Position numbers and translations under genes: made by a program. 64,000 bases of DNA from Thermomicrobium sp. CFH 73360 (GTDB taxonomy: Bacteria > Chloroflexota > Chloroflexia > Thermomicrobiales > Thermomicrobiaceae): assembly GCF_023806465.1 (NCBI RefSeq), contig NZ_JAMSLS010000002.1, positions 620,001-684,000 on the forward strand, in the 5' to 3' direction. The notes under the pieces are model-generated. The model was not told the DNA's origin. It saw only the letters and a program-made list of their open reading frames with translations, and made no database searches. Positions 43,663 through 53,425 of this stretch are shown in pieces (the stretch's first letter is position 1; the number at the start of each line of letters is the position of its first letter).

Positions 43663-45168
43663 ATGGCGATCGAAGCTGGCATCCGGACGTATCATCTTCT
43701 GATTGATGGGCAGTTCGTGCCGGCTGCAAGTGGTGAGACATTCCCCACGTACAACCCAGCAACGAACGACGTTATCGGCTACGTCGCCAAGGCTGGACGC
43801 GACGATGTGGACCGAGCCGTCCGTGCTGCTCGGCGCGCCTTCGACGAGGGACCGTGGGGCCGCATGACGCCGAACGAGCGAGCCCGGCGGTTGCGCAAGG
43901 TTGCAGAACTCCTCCGTGAGCGATTGGACGAACTCGCCCGCTTGGAGACACTCAATTGTGGGAAGATCATCGTCGAGTCACGCATGGATGTGGCATCCGC
44001 GGCAAATTGCTTTGAGTACTATGCCAATCTCGCGGGTCAGATCTGGGGTGAGACGATTCCCATGAATGGACCGCTACTCGACTACACGGTGCGTGAGCCA
44101 TATGGCGTCTGTGGTCAGATTATCCCGTGGAACTTCCCGATCTTGATGGCAGCTTGGAAGCTTGCACCAGCGCTAGCAGCGGGGAACACGGTCGTTCTTA
44201 AGCCCGCGAGTTACACCCCGATCACTGCGCTCGTTCTTGGACAGATCTGTTTGGAAGCGGGAATTCCGGAAGGTGTTGTCAATGTCCTCACTGGGCCAGG
44301 CAGTGAGGTCGGCGCGGCAATCTGCGAACATCCGCTCGTCGACAAGATCGCTTTCACCGGCGAGACGGAGACAGGGCGTGAAATCCTGCGGCTGAGCGCA
44401 GGGACAATCAAGAAGGTCTCCCTCGAACTCGGTGGCAAGTCCCCGAACATCGTGTTCCCAGACGCCGATCTGGAGGAGGCCGTCAATGGCTCGCTGTTTG
44501 CGATTTTTTCCAATGCTGGTCAGCGCTGCACAGCACGAACGCGCCTGCTGCTTCACGAGTCGATTCATGATCACTTCATGGACGATTTCCTGCGCAAGGC
44601 CAGCCAGCTCCGGATTGGTGACCCGCTCGATGAGAAGACCCAACTCGGTCCACTCGTTTCGCAGCGGCAGTGCGAGCGTGTGCTGAGCTACGTGGAGCGC
44701 GCTACGAGCGAGGGTGCCACACTCCGCCTCGGCGGCAAGCGACCAGACGATCCCGCCCTGCAGCGAGGGAACTTCGTCGAACCGACAATCTTCGATGACG
44801 TCCAACCGCAGATGACGATCGCTCGGGAGGAAGTGTTTGGCCCGGTGCTCTCGGTGATCCCCTTCCGCACCGAGGATGAGGCTGTAGAGATCGCCAACGC
44901 GACGATCTATGGGCTGGCAGCAACAATTTGGACAAACGACATCAAGCGTGCCCATCGCCTCGCCGCGCGCATTAGGGCTGGCAACATCAGCATCAACTAT
45001 CCAGTCGTCAATCCACCGGAAGCACCGTTCGGCGGCTTTAAGCAGAGCGGGATCGGTCGAGAGCTCTCACGGCACGCTCTTGACCTCTATACGCAGGTCA
45101 AGAACGTGGTGGTTGGACTCAGCGAGCAGCGCTTCGATTGGTACGGCAACTGGCCTCCGGGACGGTGA
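43663..45168 (+). CDS. NAD(P)-dependent aldehyde dehydrogenase
   Basis: A 501-aa class 3 (betaine/phenylacetaldehyde-like) aldehyde dehydrogenase. NAD-binding IPWNFPILMAAWKLAPALAAGN and TGETETGREI; catalytic Glu in LELGGKSPNIV; catalytic Cys in NAGQRCTARTRLL; C-terminal PFGGFKQSGIGRE. Full length. ATG 43663 follows GGGAGGACC. It oxidises an aldehyde to its acid in the cytosol; the substrate is not deducible. It is a single gene, convergent with the glucoamylase-like gene. Confidence 0.92.
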   Translation: MAIEAGIRTYHLLIDGQFVPAASGETFPTYNPATNDVIGYVAKAGRDDVDRAVRAARRAFDEGPWGRMTPNERARRLRKVAELLRERLDELARLETLNCGKIIVESRMDVASAANCFEYYANLAGQIWGETIPMNGPLLDYTVREPYGVCGQIIPWNFPILMAAWKLAPALAAGNTVVLKPASYTPITALVLGQICLEAGIPEGVVNVLTGPGSEVGAAICEHPLVDKIAFTGETETGREILRLSAGTIKKVSLELGGKSPNIVFPDADLEEAVNGSLFAIFSNAGQRCTARTRLLLHESIHDHFMDDFLRKASQLRIGDPLDEKTQLGPLVSQRQCERVLSYVERATSEGATLRLGGKRPDDPALQRGNFVEPTIFDDVQPQMTIAREEVFGPVLSVIPFRTEDEAVEIANATIYGLAATIWTNDIKRAHRLAARIRAGNISINYPVVNPPEAPFGGFKQSGIGRELSRHALDLYTQVKNVVVGLSEQRFDWYGNWPPGR

Positions 45169-45190
45169 ACCACCAATTACTTCCGATTAC

Positions 45191-47188
45191 TTAGGGAGCA
45201 AGGAACGAGGGCCAGCCTGCAGCCGCGAGCTGGCCCTCGCGTTCCAGATACTGCAAGACAGTCTCGATGAACGTCCCGTGACTCCAGCTCAAGGGGCTCA
45301 CCGAGAGCGGTTCGCCGGTCTCCGGATGCACCTGCTCGGCCAGCACCCCGCTGGGGAGTGCATGGGTCACGACCCAGTCAAGGAGCTCCTGCGCCCGCCC
45401 AAGTTCTCCGGGCGAAACGGCTCGGGCGATATGCCACTCCGCGAGCCAGAGCGTGCAAATGAACCAGGGGTTACCAGGAACGCGTTCCAGATCCCGGCTC
45501 ATCTGATAGTAATAGTCATCCTCATAGCGAGCGACACCGCCGACCGGCGTCTTGACCCACAGCCGCTCCTCGATCGCCCGCATCGTTGCCACAATGCGAG
45601 GATCGCGAGGAGGAAGAAGACCGAAGAGAAAGAGGCCCGCGAGACTGGAGTCCAGCGTCGGATCTGGTTGAACGTCCCCGCTGGGTCCGACCAGGAGTGT
45701 ACGGGCGAATCGCCCGAGTTCCGGGCGATAGAGGTGACGCAACGCAGCGTCCCGCATGTCGTTGGCGGCTCGTTCCCACGTGTCGGCAAAATGATCATCA
45801 CCAAAGATCCGCGCTAACTGTGCCGCTGCACGAAGCCCCGAAAAGACGGCCGCGACGGTGAACGCGTGGATCCCGCGGCGCTCTTCCCACAGGTCGTACG
45901 ACGGTGCCGGGAGGCCAGTGACAGGATCGCGGTAGGAAGCAAGGAAGCGGGCGGAGGGAACCACCATCGGACTATAGAGTTCCCGGAGGAGCTCGAGGTC
46001 GCGCGTCTTTCGGTAGTACTTCCAGAGCGCCGCTAGCACAAGCGCAGTGCTGTCCTCCTGGATCGGGAATTGGAGTTCGCCGGACGGGCCAGCCCAGGGA
46101 TGCCAACTGGAGCCAGCTGAGCCGTCCGGATTGTACTTGTGGAGGAAGAACCCGTAGTGTGTCACCAGTCCTCCCATGAATACGAAGAAGCGGCGCGCCA
46201 GCTCTGGATAGCCTGCGTCAAGGAGCGCCTCGGCAATGAGCGCGCCATCCCGCGGCCAAACGTAGCTGTAGGTATCGCGCCCAAACTGCAGGATATCCGA
46301 GTCGTTCGCAGCTAGAATCGCTCCCCCCTCGTCAATTTGTGTGCGGAGGATCAAAAGACTCTGGCGATAGAGTCGCTGGAGAGGGACGGGCAGCATTGCA
46401 AGTCGCGGGGGATCTGGCTCAATCCAGCTCCGCCAATATCGGCGGACGCGGGTGAGCAGGGTGTCAGGGCGATACTGCAGCACGAACTGGTGCAACCGGT
46501 AGACATCCGCAAAGCGCAGCCCTGCCGCCATCCAAAAGGTTACGGTCGCTGTGCCACCGGCGGAAAGCGAGAATTCCAAGCCGCCGATCGAGTCGACCGA
46601 CCCTTGTGCGATCGGATTCCCACTGAGCTGTCCGTCCTCGGCATCGCGCCACGTCCCCTCGTGGCCTCGGAACGCCTTATTGCCACAGGCAAAACAGTGA
46701 TATCCCGGGCGATCACCCGCCCAGCCGGAGAACCAGAAATACCGCTTCCCTTTGTAGTGGACGAGTGCCCGTGCCGTCGGCTCATAGTAGACCGTCTCAC
46801 CGTCGGCGTAACCCCAGAGATGGCCATCGAAATGCAGGAAGAGGCGGACTTGCCGTGAGCTGCCACGCTCGTCCCGCACCGTGACCTGGCGGATCCAGAG
46901 ATCGTCCTCAAGTCCGACAGCGTCACGGATATGCAGGGAGAGACCAAGCCGCAGATGCCGAAGGCGCACATCAGTGACCAGCGTTCTTTCCTCATAGCGA
47001 AGCTCGCGCTCCCATCCCTCGTCAGAGAGCCAGGCGAACTCCCCATCACACCAAATTCCAAAACGGTTAAGACGCCCCTGAGTATGATTCTCTTGGCCCA
47101 CTCGGGGATAGTACACGTCGCGGAGGGTATACGTCCGGTCGAAAGCGAGAAGGAGACGGCCGTTCCCAATGGGGAGATCCCGAGGCAT
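45191..47188 (-). CDS. Glycoside hydrolase family 15 enzyme (glucoamylase/trehalase-like)
   Basis: A 665-aa GH15 protein. N-terminal beta-sandwich beginning RDLPIGNGRLLLAFDRTYTLRD (bacterial GH15 type), then the (alpha/alpha)6 barrel with YSYVWPRDGALIAEALLDAG, YDLWEERRGIHAFTVAA (candidate catalytic Glu pair) and SPLSWSHGTFIETVLQYL near the end, where the base Glu sits. No signal peptide, so probably cytoplasmic, acting on maltodextrins, trehalose or a similar glucoside. I chose ATG 47188 (GGAAGGATT upstream); the ATG at 47209 abuts the previous stop. A DUF2085 membrane protein gene precedes it. Confidence 0.9.
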   Translation of the reverse strand: MPRDLPIGNGRLLLAFDRTYTLRDVYYPRVGQENHTQGRLNRFGIWCDGEFAWLSDEGWERELRYEERTLVTDVRLRHLRLGLSLHIRDAVGLEDDLWIRQVTVRDERGSSRQVRLFLHFDGHLWGYADGETVYYEPTARALVHYKGKRYFWFSGWAGDRPGYHCFACGNKAFRGHEGTWRDAEDGQLSGNPIAQGSVDSIGGLEFSLSAGGTATVTFWMAAGLRFADVYRLHQFVLQYRPDTLLTRVRRYWRSWIEPDPPRLAMLPVPLQRLYRQSLLILRTQIDEGGAILAANDSDILQFGRDTYSYVWPRDGALIAEALLDAGYPELARRFFVFMGGLVTHYGFFLHKYNPDGSAGSSWHPWAGPSGELQFPIQEDSTALVLAALWKYYRKTRDLELLRELYSPMVVPSARFLASYRDPVTGLPAPSYDLWEERRGIHAFTVAAVFSGLRAAAQLARIFGDDHFADTWERAANDMRDAALRHLYRPELGRFARTLLVGPSGDVQPDPTLDSSLAGLFLFGLLPPRDPRIVATMRAIEERLWVKTPVGGVARYEDDYYYQMSRDLERVPGNPWFICTLWLAEWHIARAVSPGELGRAQELLDWVVTHALPSGVLAEQVHPETGEPLSVSPLSWSHGTFIETVLQYLEREGQLAAAGWPSFLAP
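45206..45239. terminator. GC-rich stem-loop at the convergent end of ALDH and GH15
   Basis: An 11-bp perfect stem (45206-45216 / 45229-45239) lies 38 bp after the aldehyde dehydrogenase stop but inside the last codons of the GH15 gene. It could end the rightward transcript. No U-tract. Confidence 0.35.
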
Positions 47189-47209
47189 CGGCAATCCTTC
47201 CGACCACAT

Positions 47210-48037
47210 TCACGGCAACGGTGGTATGGCCAGCGCCGCCTCCAGGGCATAGCGCAGGAGACTTGTCACTGTCATCACAGATGTTGCGGCGGCAAACGCA
47301 AAGAGGCCCGGACCTCCGAGGTCCTGCCAGCGTTCCGCTCGCTCAAACCAGTGCGTTACCAGCAGGGCCACCGGCCAAGCGAGCAGCGCGAGCGTGACAA
47401 CCGCCGCGATGAGGAGCATCACTGCGACTGGGACGTACCACTTGATTGGCCCAGTCATCACAAGCCAGCCGAATCCCGTGAGCGCAAGCCCAAGCGGCAG
47501 ACCATCACGGCCAAGGTGAAACGATGGCGACGGATGTCGGAATGCTGGCCGCCAGGTCGTCGACTGGAAGACCCACCACAGGAGCACCCCCAACGTCACC
47601 CCCGTCCACCCGCCGGTCAGATAGCGCAGTGTGTTTCGCGGCTCGTACAGTGTCGGGAGATGGAGGTCGGCAGCGAGCGCATTGAGCCCATCGATACCGA
47701 GAAGAGCGATTCCCGCCGCGAGCACAGCGAGGGTGGCAGCCCGGGGCGAGCCAACTGCGCCACGCGAGTGACGGAGAGCGAGCCAGGTGACCGTGAGCAG
47801 CGAGCCTCCATAAATACCCGTCATGCGGGCATCGAAGGGAAGCTGATGCGGGCCGAACCAGAATGAGTGGCTGGGGCGCTGCGCACAGAGACCATGGAGT
47901 GCAGCGCGCGTCGCAAGCTCCACCTGGCTCGGTGAGACAAGCCAGCTTCCAAGAACAACAAGGAGCAGCACGACTGGCGGAAGCAGCTCCCGGATCGCCG
48001 CAAAAATGACAGCTCGAGAACGAACTCTCCCGGTCAC
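47210..48037 (-). CDS. DUF2085 membrane protein
   Basis: A 275-aa protein with about seven hydrophobic segments. The DUF2085 motif is present as LHGLCAQRPSHSFWFGPHQLPFDARMTGIYGG (Cys-x-x-x-Pro-x-x-Ser-Phe and Asp/Cys-Ala-Arg-x-Thr-Gly-Ile-Tyr), the family hallmark; function unknown. Its stop (TGA) is directly followed by the ATG of the GH15 frame. I place the start at GTG 48037; the frame is open 43 codons further but that part has no similarity and lies opposite the amidase promoter region. Confidence 0.78.
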   Translation of the reverse strand: MTGRVRSRAVIFAAIRELLPPVVLLLVVLGSWLVSPSQVELATRAALHGLCAQRPSHSFWFGPHQLPFDARMTGIYGGSLLTVTWLALRHSRGAVGSPRAATLAVLAAGIALLGIDGLNALAADLHLPTLYEPRNTLRYLTGGWTGVTLGVLLWWVFQSTTWRPAFRHPSPSFHLGRDGLPLGLALTGFGWLVMTGPIKWYVPVAVMLLIAAVVTLALLAWPVALLVTHWFERAERWQDLGGPGLFAFAAATSVMTVTSLLRYALEAALAIPPLP

Positions 48038-48198
48038 GCTCGACGCTCCGCTCGCAACGCCCCAGCATACCACTTTCCAGTCCAGACGAGGGTATAGGAC
48101 GATCGGGGGTGTTCGGACACATTGACCGTACACCCTCTGACGGGTACCATTGCCGCGGCATGCCATCTGGCAAGGCCAGCCACAGCGAGGGGGACACG

Positions 48199-50307
48199 AT
48201 GCGGGAGCTGCGACTCACACGACGGGTGCTCCTGCGGGTCGCTGGAGGCGCTGTCATCGCGACGGTGACAGAATTCCAGGGAACACACGCCCGAGCCGGT
48301 ACCATCACTCGGACAAGCTGGCTTGTGGAGGGGCCGTTCCCGTCAGTCGGTCAGCTCCTCACGCCGGTCTATCCGCTCCCGACGCCGTTCACGAGCATCG
48401 AAGTCAGCTGGCGAGCCAGTGTCCCCCCGGGCGCACTCTTCCAGGTTCTGGTTCGTCTTGCTGGGGCAAATGACTCGTGGAGTGACTGGATTGCACTCAC
48501 TGCTGATCCGCACACGCCGCCGCGCGAGCCGGATGGGTGGACGTACGCGCCTCCCATCCTGGCAACGGGCCAGCAGCTGCAGCTGCTCATGCGCTGCGAG
48601 CCGGGGATCGATGGAGCGACTCCCCGAGTCGATGCGGTCCGCGTGACGGCGGTCGATACACGGGGAACAGATATCCAATGGCTCGCGGTGACCGATTTGC
48701 TTGACGGATGGATCATTTCGCGCGCTGGCTGGGGTGCGGATGACACACTTCGCTTCGATAAGCAGGGGAACGAGATTTGGCCACCGCGCTATGCGCCTAT
48801 CCAGAAAGTCATCATCCACCACACAGTCACCCGCAACGACCCACCTGATCCAGCAGCGACCATCCGCGCCATCTATGCGTATCATGCGGTGACACTCGGC
48901 TGGGGAGATATCGGATACAACTTCGTCGTCGACTGGCAAGGTCGGGCGTACGAGGGACGCTACGGCGGGCCGAATGTGATTGGCGCACATACGGCCGGGT
49001 ACAATACCGGAACACTCGGCATCGCCGTCCTGGGTGACTTCTCCGCGACCCCGCCACCGCAGGCCGCGCTCGATGCACTGGCCCGCTTGATCCGCACGCG
49101 GGCCGGCAACCTGGATCCGGCAGGGATCGGAGCATTCCGCGACCTCGTTGATGTCCCGAACATTGGCGGGCACCGTGACTACAACATCACCGAGTGCCCG
49201 GGGGATCAGCTGTATGTGCAGCTTCCGGTTCTCCGCGGCATGCTCAAGGGAACCGGCCCAATCGTCTTCCCCTCGAGGCCGCGTCGGCTTGAGCCGAAAG
49301 CAGAGCTTGTCCGTGTGACCTTCACTCCATCCAGCGAACTTTACGCCGGCACGCTGGTGCGGGTCGATGCCGTTGTGCGGAACGTCGGGCCCATCGATGT
49401 GCCGACACAAGGGCCACCACCCGGGTTCATCTACGAAGAAGGGCAGACCTTTGACACCGTCGGTTATCCCAAAGAAGAAGGAGCGTTCCGCATCGGCGTC
49501 GACTTTGACGGGAACACCGGCATCCCAAACCCATTCCGCTGGGGGTTCCCGGGACCACTTCCGCCAGGACAGGAAGTGACCGTTACCGGGTTCATCCGCC
49601 TCCGCTCGGTGCGCCAATGGAAGCTGAGCGCGAGCCTTGTTCGCGAGTTCGTGCGCTACGAGCAACAAGGAGTCTTCCCACAGGAACTCCGGACCTTGCC
49701 GCCCCCTACCGCTCCTGTCCCGCCGAGCACCGACCCGGAGATGGTCTACTTCGACGTGACCGGACACAACGTGCCGCGCCTATTCTATGAGTTCTGGCGA
49801 GCAAATGGCGGGCTCGAGCGCTTCGGTTACCCCCTCACCGAACCCTTCGTTGAAGTGTCGGCGACTGATGGCCAACAGTATCTGGTGCAGTATTTCGAGC
49901 GTGCTCGTTTTGAACACCATCCGGAGCTGGCAGGTACCCCCTTCGAAGTCCTGCTCGGTCTGCTCGGGGTCGAGCGAACACGTGGTCGGGAGAATGAGCC
50001 TCCATTCCGACCAGTTTCACGACCAGCTGATCCTCATGTGGACTTCTTTGTTGAAACGCAACACACGCTGCGACCGCCCTTCCAAGCGTACTGGTGGAGC
50101 CGCGGTGGCGCGGCGGTCTTTGGCTATCCGATCAGTGAGCCGTTCGAAGAGGTCAGCAAAACCGATGGACAACGGTATCTGGTGCAGTACTTCGAGCGGA
50201 ACCGCATGGAGTACCATCCAGAACTGCGTGGTACGCCGTTCGAGATTCTGCTTGGTCATCTTGGCCGCGAAACACTGATCGACCGCGGTTGGCTACCTGG
50301 TGCTTAA
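48199..50307 (+). CDS. Peptidoglycan-recognition-type N-acetylmuramoyl-L-alanine amidase with C-terminal repeats
   Basis: A 702-aa exported protein. Signal with LTRRVLLRVAGGAVIATVTEF (Tat-like double Arg). After a beta-rich N-terminal region (about 35-185), an amidase_2/PGRP domain (about 195-385) shows SRAGWGADDTL, KVIIHHTVT (Zn His), IGYNFVVDWQGRAYEGRYGG, IGGHRDYNITECPG (Zn His and Cys). A beta-sandwich (about 395-530) follows, then two repeats of about 60 residues (FGYPLTEPFVEVSATDGQ / FGYPISEPFEEVSKTDGQ), each ending GTPFE(V/I)LLGxLG. The repeats probably bind a cell-wall or surface ligand. ATG 48199 is 9 bp after GAGGGGG. Confidence 0.87.
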   Translation: MRELRLTRRVLLRVAGGAVIATVTEFQGTHARAGTITRTSWLVEGPFPSVGQLLTPVYPLPTPFTSIEVSWRASVPPGALFQVLVRLAGANDSWSDWIALTADPHTPPREPDGWTYAPPILATGQQLQLLMRCEPGIDGATPRVDAVRVTAVDTRGTDIQWLAVTDLLDGWIISRAGWGADDTLRFDKQGNEIWPPRYAPIQKVIIHHTVTRNDPPDPAATIRAIYAYHAVTLGWGDIGYNFVVDWQGRAYEGRYGGPNVIGAHTAGYNTGTLGIAVLGDFSATPPPQAALDALARLIRTRAGNLDPAGIGAFRDLVDVPNIGGHRDYNITECPGDQLYVQLPVLRGMLKGTGPIVFPSRPRRLEPKAELVRVTFTPSSELYAGTLVRVDAVVRNVGPIDVPTQGPPPGFIYEEGQTFDTVGYPKEEGAFRIGVDFDGNTGIPNPFRWGFPGPLPPGQEVTVTGFIRLRSVRQWKLSASLVREFVRYEQQGVFPQELRTLPPPTAPVPPSTDPEMVYFDVTGHNVPRLFYEFWRANGGLERFGYPLTEPFVEVSATDGQQYLVQYFERARFEHHPELAGTPFEVLLGLLGVERTRGRENEPPFRPVSRPADPHVDFFVETQHTLRPPFQAYWWSRGGAAVFGYPISEPFEEVSKTDGQRYLVQYFERNRMEYHPELRGTPFEILLGHLGRETLIDRGWLPGA

Positions 50308-50314
50308 GTTGGTG

Positions 50315-50782
50315 TCAACCGAGCAGGCTCACGAGTTGTCGACGGAAGACGGAGCGGGTGACCTGGCTTAGGATCGGAAATTCGGTCTGCCCCGATACGA
50401 GCACGCGGGAGGCAATGGCAACGCCGACCGCGAGCGGAAGGAGAAGGCCGAGCCACACTACACAGGCCAAGAGGGGTTCAAGGCTCCTGAGACCAATCGC
50501 CAAACAGGCAAAGAGCAGGAGGAAGATCAAACCCACCCCGCCGAACACCAACCCTTGCAGGGCATGGACTGTGGCAAACCGGCTCCGTCGCTCATTTGCG
50601 AAGAGCACGATGAGTGGCACAACGACCCAGAAGATGTAGCCAAACGCCGCGAGCAAACGGTCATTCTGCCCTTCAGGAGAGAGGGATTTGAAATCAGGGT
50701 CAGGCTCACCGTTGGATGGTGAAGAGACGCATCCATCCACGAGAGCCTCCTTCCATGAACGAAGTTTCACAACGTTCGTCAT
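50315..50782 (-). CDS. DUF4870-like membrane protein (copy 1)
   Basis: A 155-aa protein with four hydrophobic segments after a polar N-terminus: NDRLLAAFGYIFWVVVPLIVLF, HALQGLVFGGVGLIFLLLFAC, LACVVWLGLLLPLAVGVAIA. It resembles the DUF4870/Tic20-like family of unknown function. It shares the motif order with the next gene (50843-51346). It ends 7 bp from the convergent amidase. Confidence 0.7.
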   Translation of the reverse strand: MTNVVKLRSWKEALVDGCVSSPSNGEPDPDFKSLSPEGQNDRLLAAFGYIFWVVVPLIVLFANERRSRFATVHALQGLVFGGVGLIFLLLFACLAIGLRSLEPLLACVVWLGLLLPLAVGVAIASRVLVSGQTEFPILSQVTRSVFRRQLVSLLG

Positions 50783-50842
50783 GGGATCGTGACCGAACGG
50801 GATAGCTGAGCGAGCCCGGAGGAGTACGGAGACCGAAGGCGT

Positions 50843-51346
50843 TCAATCGTCAGCACTGGCCGATTCATCATTCTCACCCTCATGGTTGTACGTAGGCCTG
50901 CCTTGTCCCGGTGACTCTCCCGGGCTCAAGATCGGTCCAAGCTGGTGGCGGAAAAGTGCACGCGTGAGCTCGCTGAGCAGCGGAAACTCGTTCTGCCCGA
51001 CCGTGTAGGTTCGGTATGCACAGTAGATTCCCAACGCGAGCGGCAGGAAGTAGCCAAGCCACAAGATACAGGCAAGTGGTGGAATGATCGCAGTAAGGGC
51101 CGCGCTCACGCACGTATACAGAAGCACGAACAGAATACTGGCTCCACCAAGGACGAGGCCTTGGAGCGCGTGGACATAGGCGAATGCGCTACGTCGTAGA
51201 TCTGTCAAAAGGACAATGACTGGAACGACGATCCAAAAGATGTAGCCAAGTGCTGCAAGAAGCCGATCGTTGTCACTACTTGGTTGCAGGTGCGCGAAAC
51301 TTGGGCCGGTCGGTTGGTTCGGCGTCTGTGCAGTTCCCGACGCGTT
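50843..51346 (-). CDS. DUF4870-like membrane protein (copy 2)
   Basis: A 167-aa paralogue of the neighbouring gene: SDNDRLLAALGYIFWIVVPVIVLL, YVHALQGLVLGGASILFVLLY, LACILWLGYFLPLALGIYCAYR, and both end with a (R/A)LFRxQL motif. Four hydrophobic segments. ATG 51346 follows AAGGAGGGTCC; the upstream 21 codons are excluded. Tandem copies with clearly diverged sequence suggest an old duplication. Confidence 0.75.
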   Translation of the reverse strand, partial: NASGTAQTPNQPTGPSFAHLQPSSDNDRLLAALGYIFWIVVPVIVLLTDLRRSAFAYVHALQGLVLGGASILFVLLYTCVSAALTAIIPPLACILWLGYFLPLALGIYCAYRTYTVGQNEFPLLSELTRALFRHQLGPILSPGESPGQGRPTYNHEGENDESASADD

Positions 51347-51430
51347 CATGGGGACCCTCCTTGCTTCACTATCATCGGACGACGTTTTACCGGTGTGCTC
51401 CTTGACCACCCCCGGTGAACGCGCAAGACG

Positions 51431-52144
51431 TCACGTTCCGTCGAAACCGAGCCGGTGACGACGCAACGAGACGAAACACCCGTGACCGATGACCAGGTGG
51501 TCGACGACGTCGATCCCCAGCAGCCGGCCTGCCCCGACCGCACTCCGTGTCAACTCGATATCTGCTCGCGACGGTGTTGGATCTCCGGAAGGATGATTGT
51601 GCAACAGAACAAGCGCTGGCGCATTCGAGCGGATGGCTTCCCGAAAGAGCTCCGCGATCCGCACCTGTGCACCGTTGACGTGCCCCTGAGCCACCGTCAC
51701 TGTGCGGAGCACACGATTGCGTGTGTCGAGCAACAATACCCGGAGCTGTTCCTGTTCCAGCGTCGCCATGTCTGCGCCGGCAACCGCGTACGCGTCTTCT
51801 GGCGTCCGAATTGTCGGGCGCTCCTCCGGTTGCGCGAGTGCAAGCCGCCGTCCAAGTTCCAGCGCAGCCTGAAGCTTGGCCGCTTTCGCCTCACCGAGAC
51901 CATGGAAGCGCTGCAGCGTGGCGAAGTCCGCTCGGGCCAGTCCGACCAATCCACCAAACTCGACGAGCAACCGCTGTGCCAACTCAAGCACCGACTCCCC
52001 ACGCGTGCCAGTGTTCAAGATGACGGCCAGGAGCTCGGCATTGGTCAGCACCTGCGGCCCGAGTTGGCGCAAACGTTCGCGCGGTCGCTCGCTCGCTGGT
52101 AACTCCTTCACCGAGATGTGGTAGTTCCCCTGTCCTTCGCTCAT
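51431..52144 (-). CDS. radC: DNA repair protein RadC
   Basis: A 237-aa RadC/JAB-domain protein. N-terminal helix-hairpin-helix region (ELPASERPRERLRQLGPQVLTNAELLAVIL, then FATLQRFHGLGEAKAAKLQAALELGRRLA), C-terminal MPN/JAB domain with FREAIRSNAPALVLLHNHPSGDPTPSRAD (metal-binding HxHPSGxxxPSxxD) and DHLVIGHG. Its biochemical role is unsettled; a repair or processing metalloprotein is the family annotation. ATG 52144 precedes EGQGNYHIS; a promoter candidate is at 52179-52207. Confidence 0.93.
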   Translation of the reverse strand: MSEGQGNYHISVKELPASERPRERLRQLGPQVLTNAELLAVILNTGTRGESVLELAQRLLVEFGGLVGLARADFATLQRFHGLGEAKAAKLQAALELGRRLALAQPEERPTIRTPEDAYAVAGADMATLEQEQLRVLLLDTRNRVLRTVTVAQGHVNGAQVRIAELFREAIRSNAPALVLLHNHPSGDPTPSRADIELTRSAVGAGRLLGIDVVDHLVIGHGCFVSLRRHRLGFDGT

Positions 52145-52178
52145 CGGTAACACGCTCCCTGGAAGACAGTCAGGGCCG

Positions 52179-52207
52179 AGTGTGCAGGGATAGACACAAA
52201 CAGTCAA
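52179..52207 (-). promoter_or_regulatory. Candidate promoter of radC
   Basis: On the minus strand TTGACT (52207-52202), a 17-bp spacer and CACACT (52184-52179), 34 bp upstream of the radC ATG. The -10 hexamer matches poorly, so this is tentative. Confidence 0.35.
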
Positions 52208-52460
52208 GGGACCTCCTGCAACCTTGAAAGAACCCAGGCAGAGGGTCAGGACGGTACATCATCCGAACCAGCGAGAATCCGCCGCTTGTTGCGCAATCAG
52301 CCCAAGTTGCGAGACGAGCATCGCAAAAGGTGCCACCCCGCTCGGATGGAGTGGCCACGACGGAGGAGAATGAGGCGCAGGTATACTTGTTCTCGGCGCC
52401 GCGGCAACCGCTGCGGCGCCACACTCCAGGGAGATGATCCCGAGCACCGAGGAGATGACC

Positions 52461-53423
52461 GTGATCTTTAGTCGTTTTTTCCGCCGGCGCACACCGCCGA
52501 CTCCGCAGTTAGAGAGTGGGCTCAGGCGCAGCCGGCAGGGCATTTTCCGTCAGATTGTGCAGCTGTTCGAGCGCAACCAGGTCGACGAGGAGCTGTTCGA
52601 AGACCTTGAGGCGCTTCTGATCCAAGCTGACCTTGGCGTGACAACGACCGAGGCGCTTCTGGAGCGGCTGCGCGAGCGTGTTCGCCGTGGCGAGGTCCGT
52701 GACCCGGTCGAGGCACGGGAAGCGCTGCGCGACGAGATGGTTGCCTTGCTGGAATCAGCGATGCGGAACCGTCGCGTGAAGATCTACCAGCGTGGTGTTC
52801 CGTTCGTCTCACTGGTTGTCGGTGTGAACGGAACGGGCAAGACAACGACCATCGCCAAGTTGGCACGCTATCATCTCGACCAAGGGCGGTCCGTTCTGCT
52901 TGTCGCTGCTGACACATTCCGCGCTGCGGCCATCGATCAGCTCAAGACCTGGGGAGAGCAACTCGGGATACCAGTCATCGCGCACGCCCCGGGCGCGGAT
53001 CCGGGTGCCGTGGTCTTTGATGGCATGCAGGCCGCGCACAATCGGGGGATCGACGTCCTCTTGATCGATACGGCCGGACGGCTGCACACGAAGTCGAACC
53101 TAATGGCCGAGTTGGCCAAGATCCGGCGTGTCATTCAGCGGCACGTCCCGGAGGCTCCGCACGAAGTGCTGCTGGTGATCGACGCGACGACAGGGCAGAA
53201 CGGGCTCAACCAGGCCCGTGTTTTCACCGAGGCCGCAGGCGTGACAGATATCGCGCTCACCAAGCTGGACGGCACGGCCAAGGGCGGTATCGCTTTCGCC
53301 ATCGCCCGGGAGCTGGGGATCCCGATCGCCTACGTCGGCACGGGCGAAAAACCAACCGACTTTGCCGAGTTCGACCCCGAGACCTACGTTGACGCCCTGT
53401 TCTTCGGGGACGAGGAGGACTGA
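52461..53423 (+). CDS. ftsY: Signal recognition particle receptor FtsY
   Basis: A 320-aa SRP receptor GTPase with a short A domain. N-domain helices (about 20-100, [26 protein letters not shown]), then the G domain: G1 [36 protein letters not shown] (G2/I-box), G3 [18 protein letters not shown]4 [12 protein letters not shown] and the [17 protein letters not shown]-like closing motif. It docks ribosome-SRP at the membrane. I chose GTG 52461 because GAGGAG lies 6 bp before it; the ATGs at 52455 and 52434 are too close to their purine-rich tracts. Only 2 bp separate it from ffh. Confidence 0.92.
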   Translation: MIFSRFFRRRTPPTPQLESGLRRSRQGIFRQIVQLFERNQVDEELFEDLEALLIQADLGVTTTEALLERLRERVRRGEVRDPVEAREALRDEMVALLESAMRNRRVKIYQRGVPFVSLVVGVNGTGKTTTIAKLARYHLDQGRSVLLVAADTFRAAAIDQLKTWGEQLGIPVIAHAPGADPGAVVFDGMQAAHNRGIDVLLIDTAGRLHTKSNLMAELAKIRRVIQRHVPEAPHEVLLVIDATTGQNGLNQARVFTEAAGVTDIALTKLDGTAKGGIAFAIARELGIPIAYVGTGEKPTDFAEFDPETYVDALFFGDEED

Positions 53424-53425
53424 AC

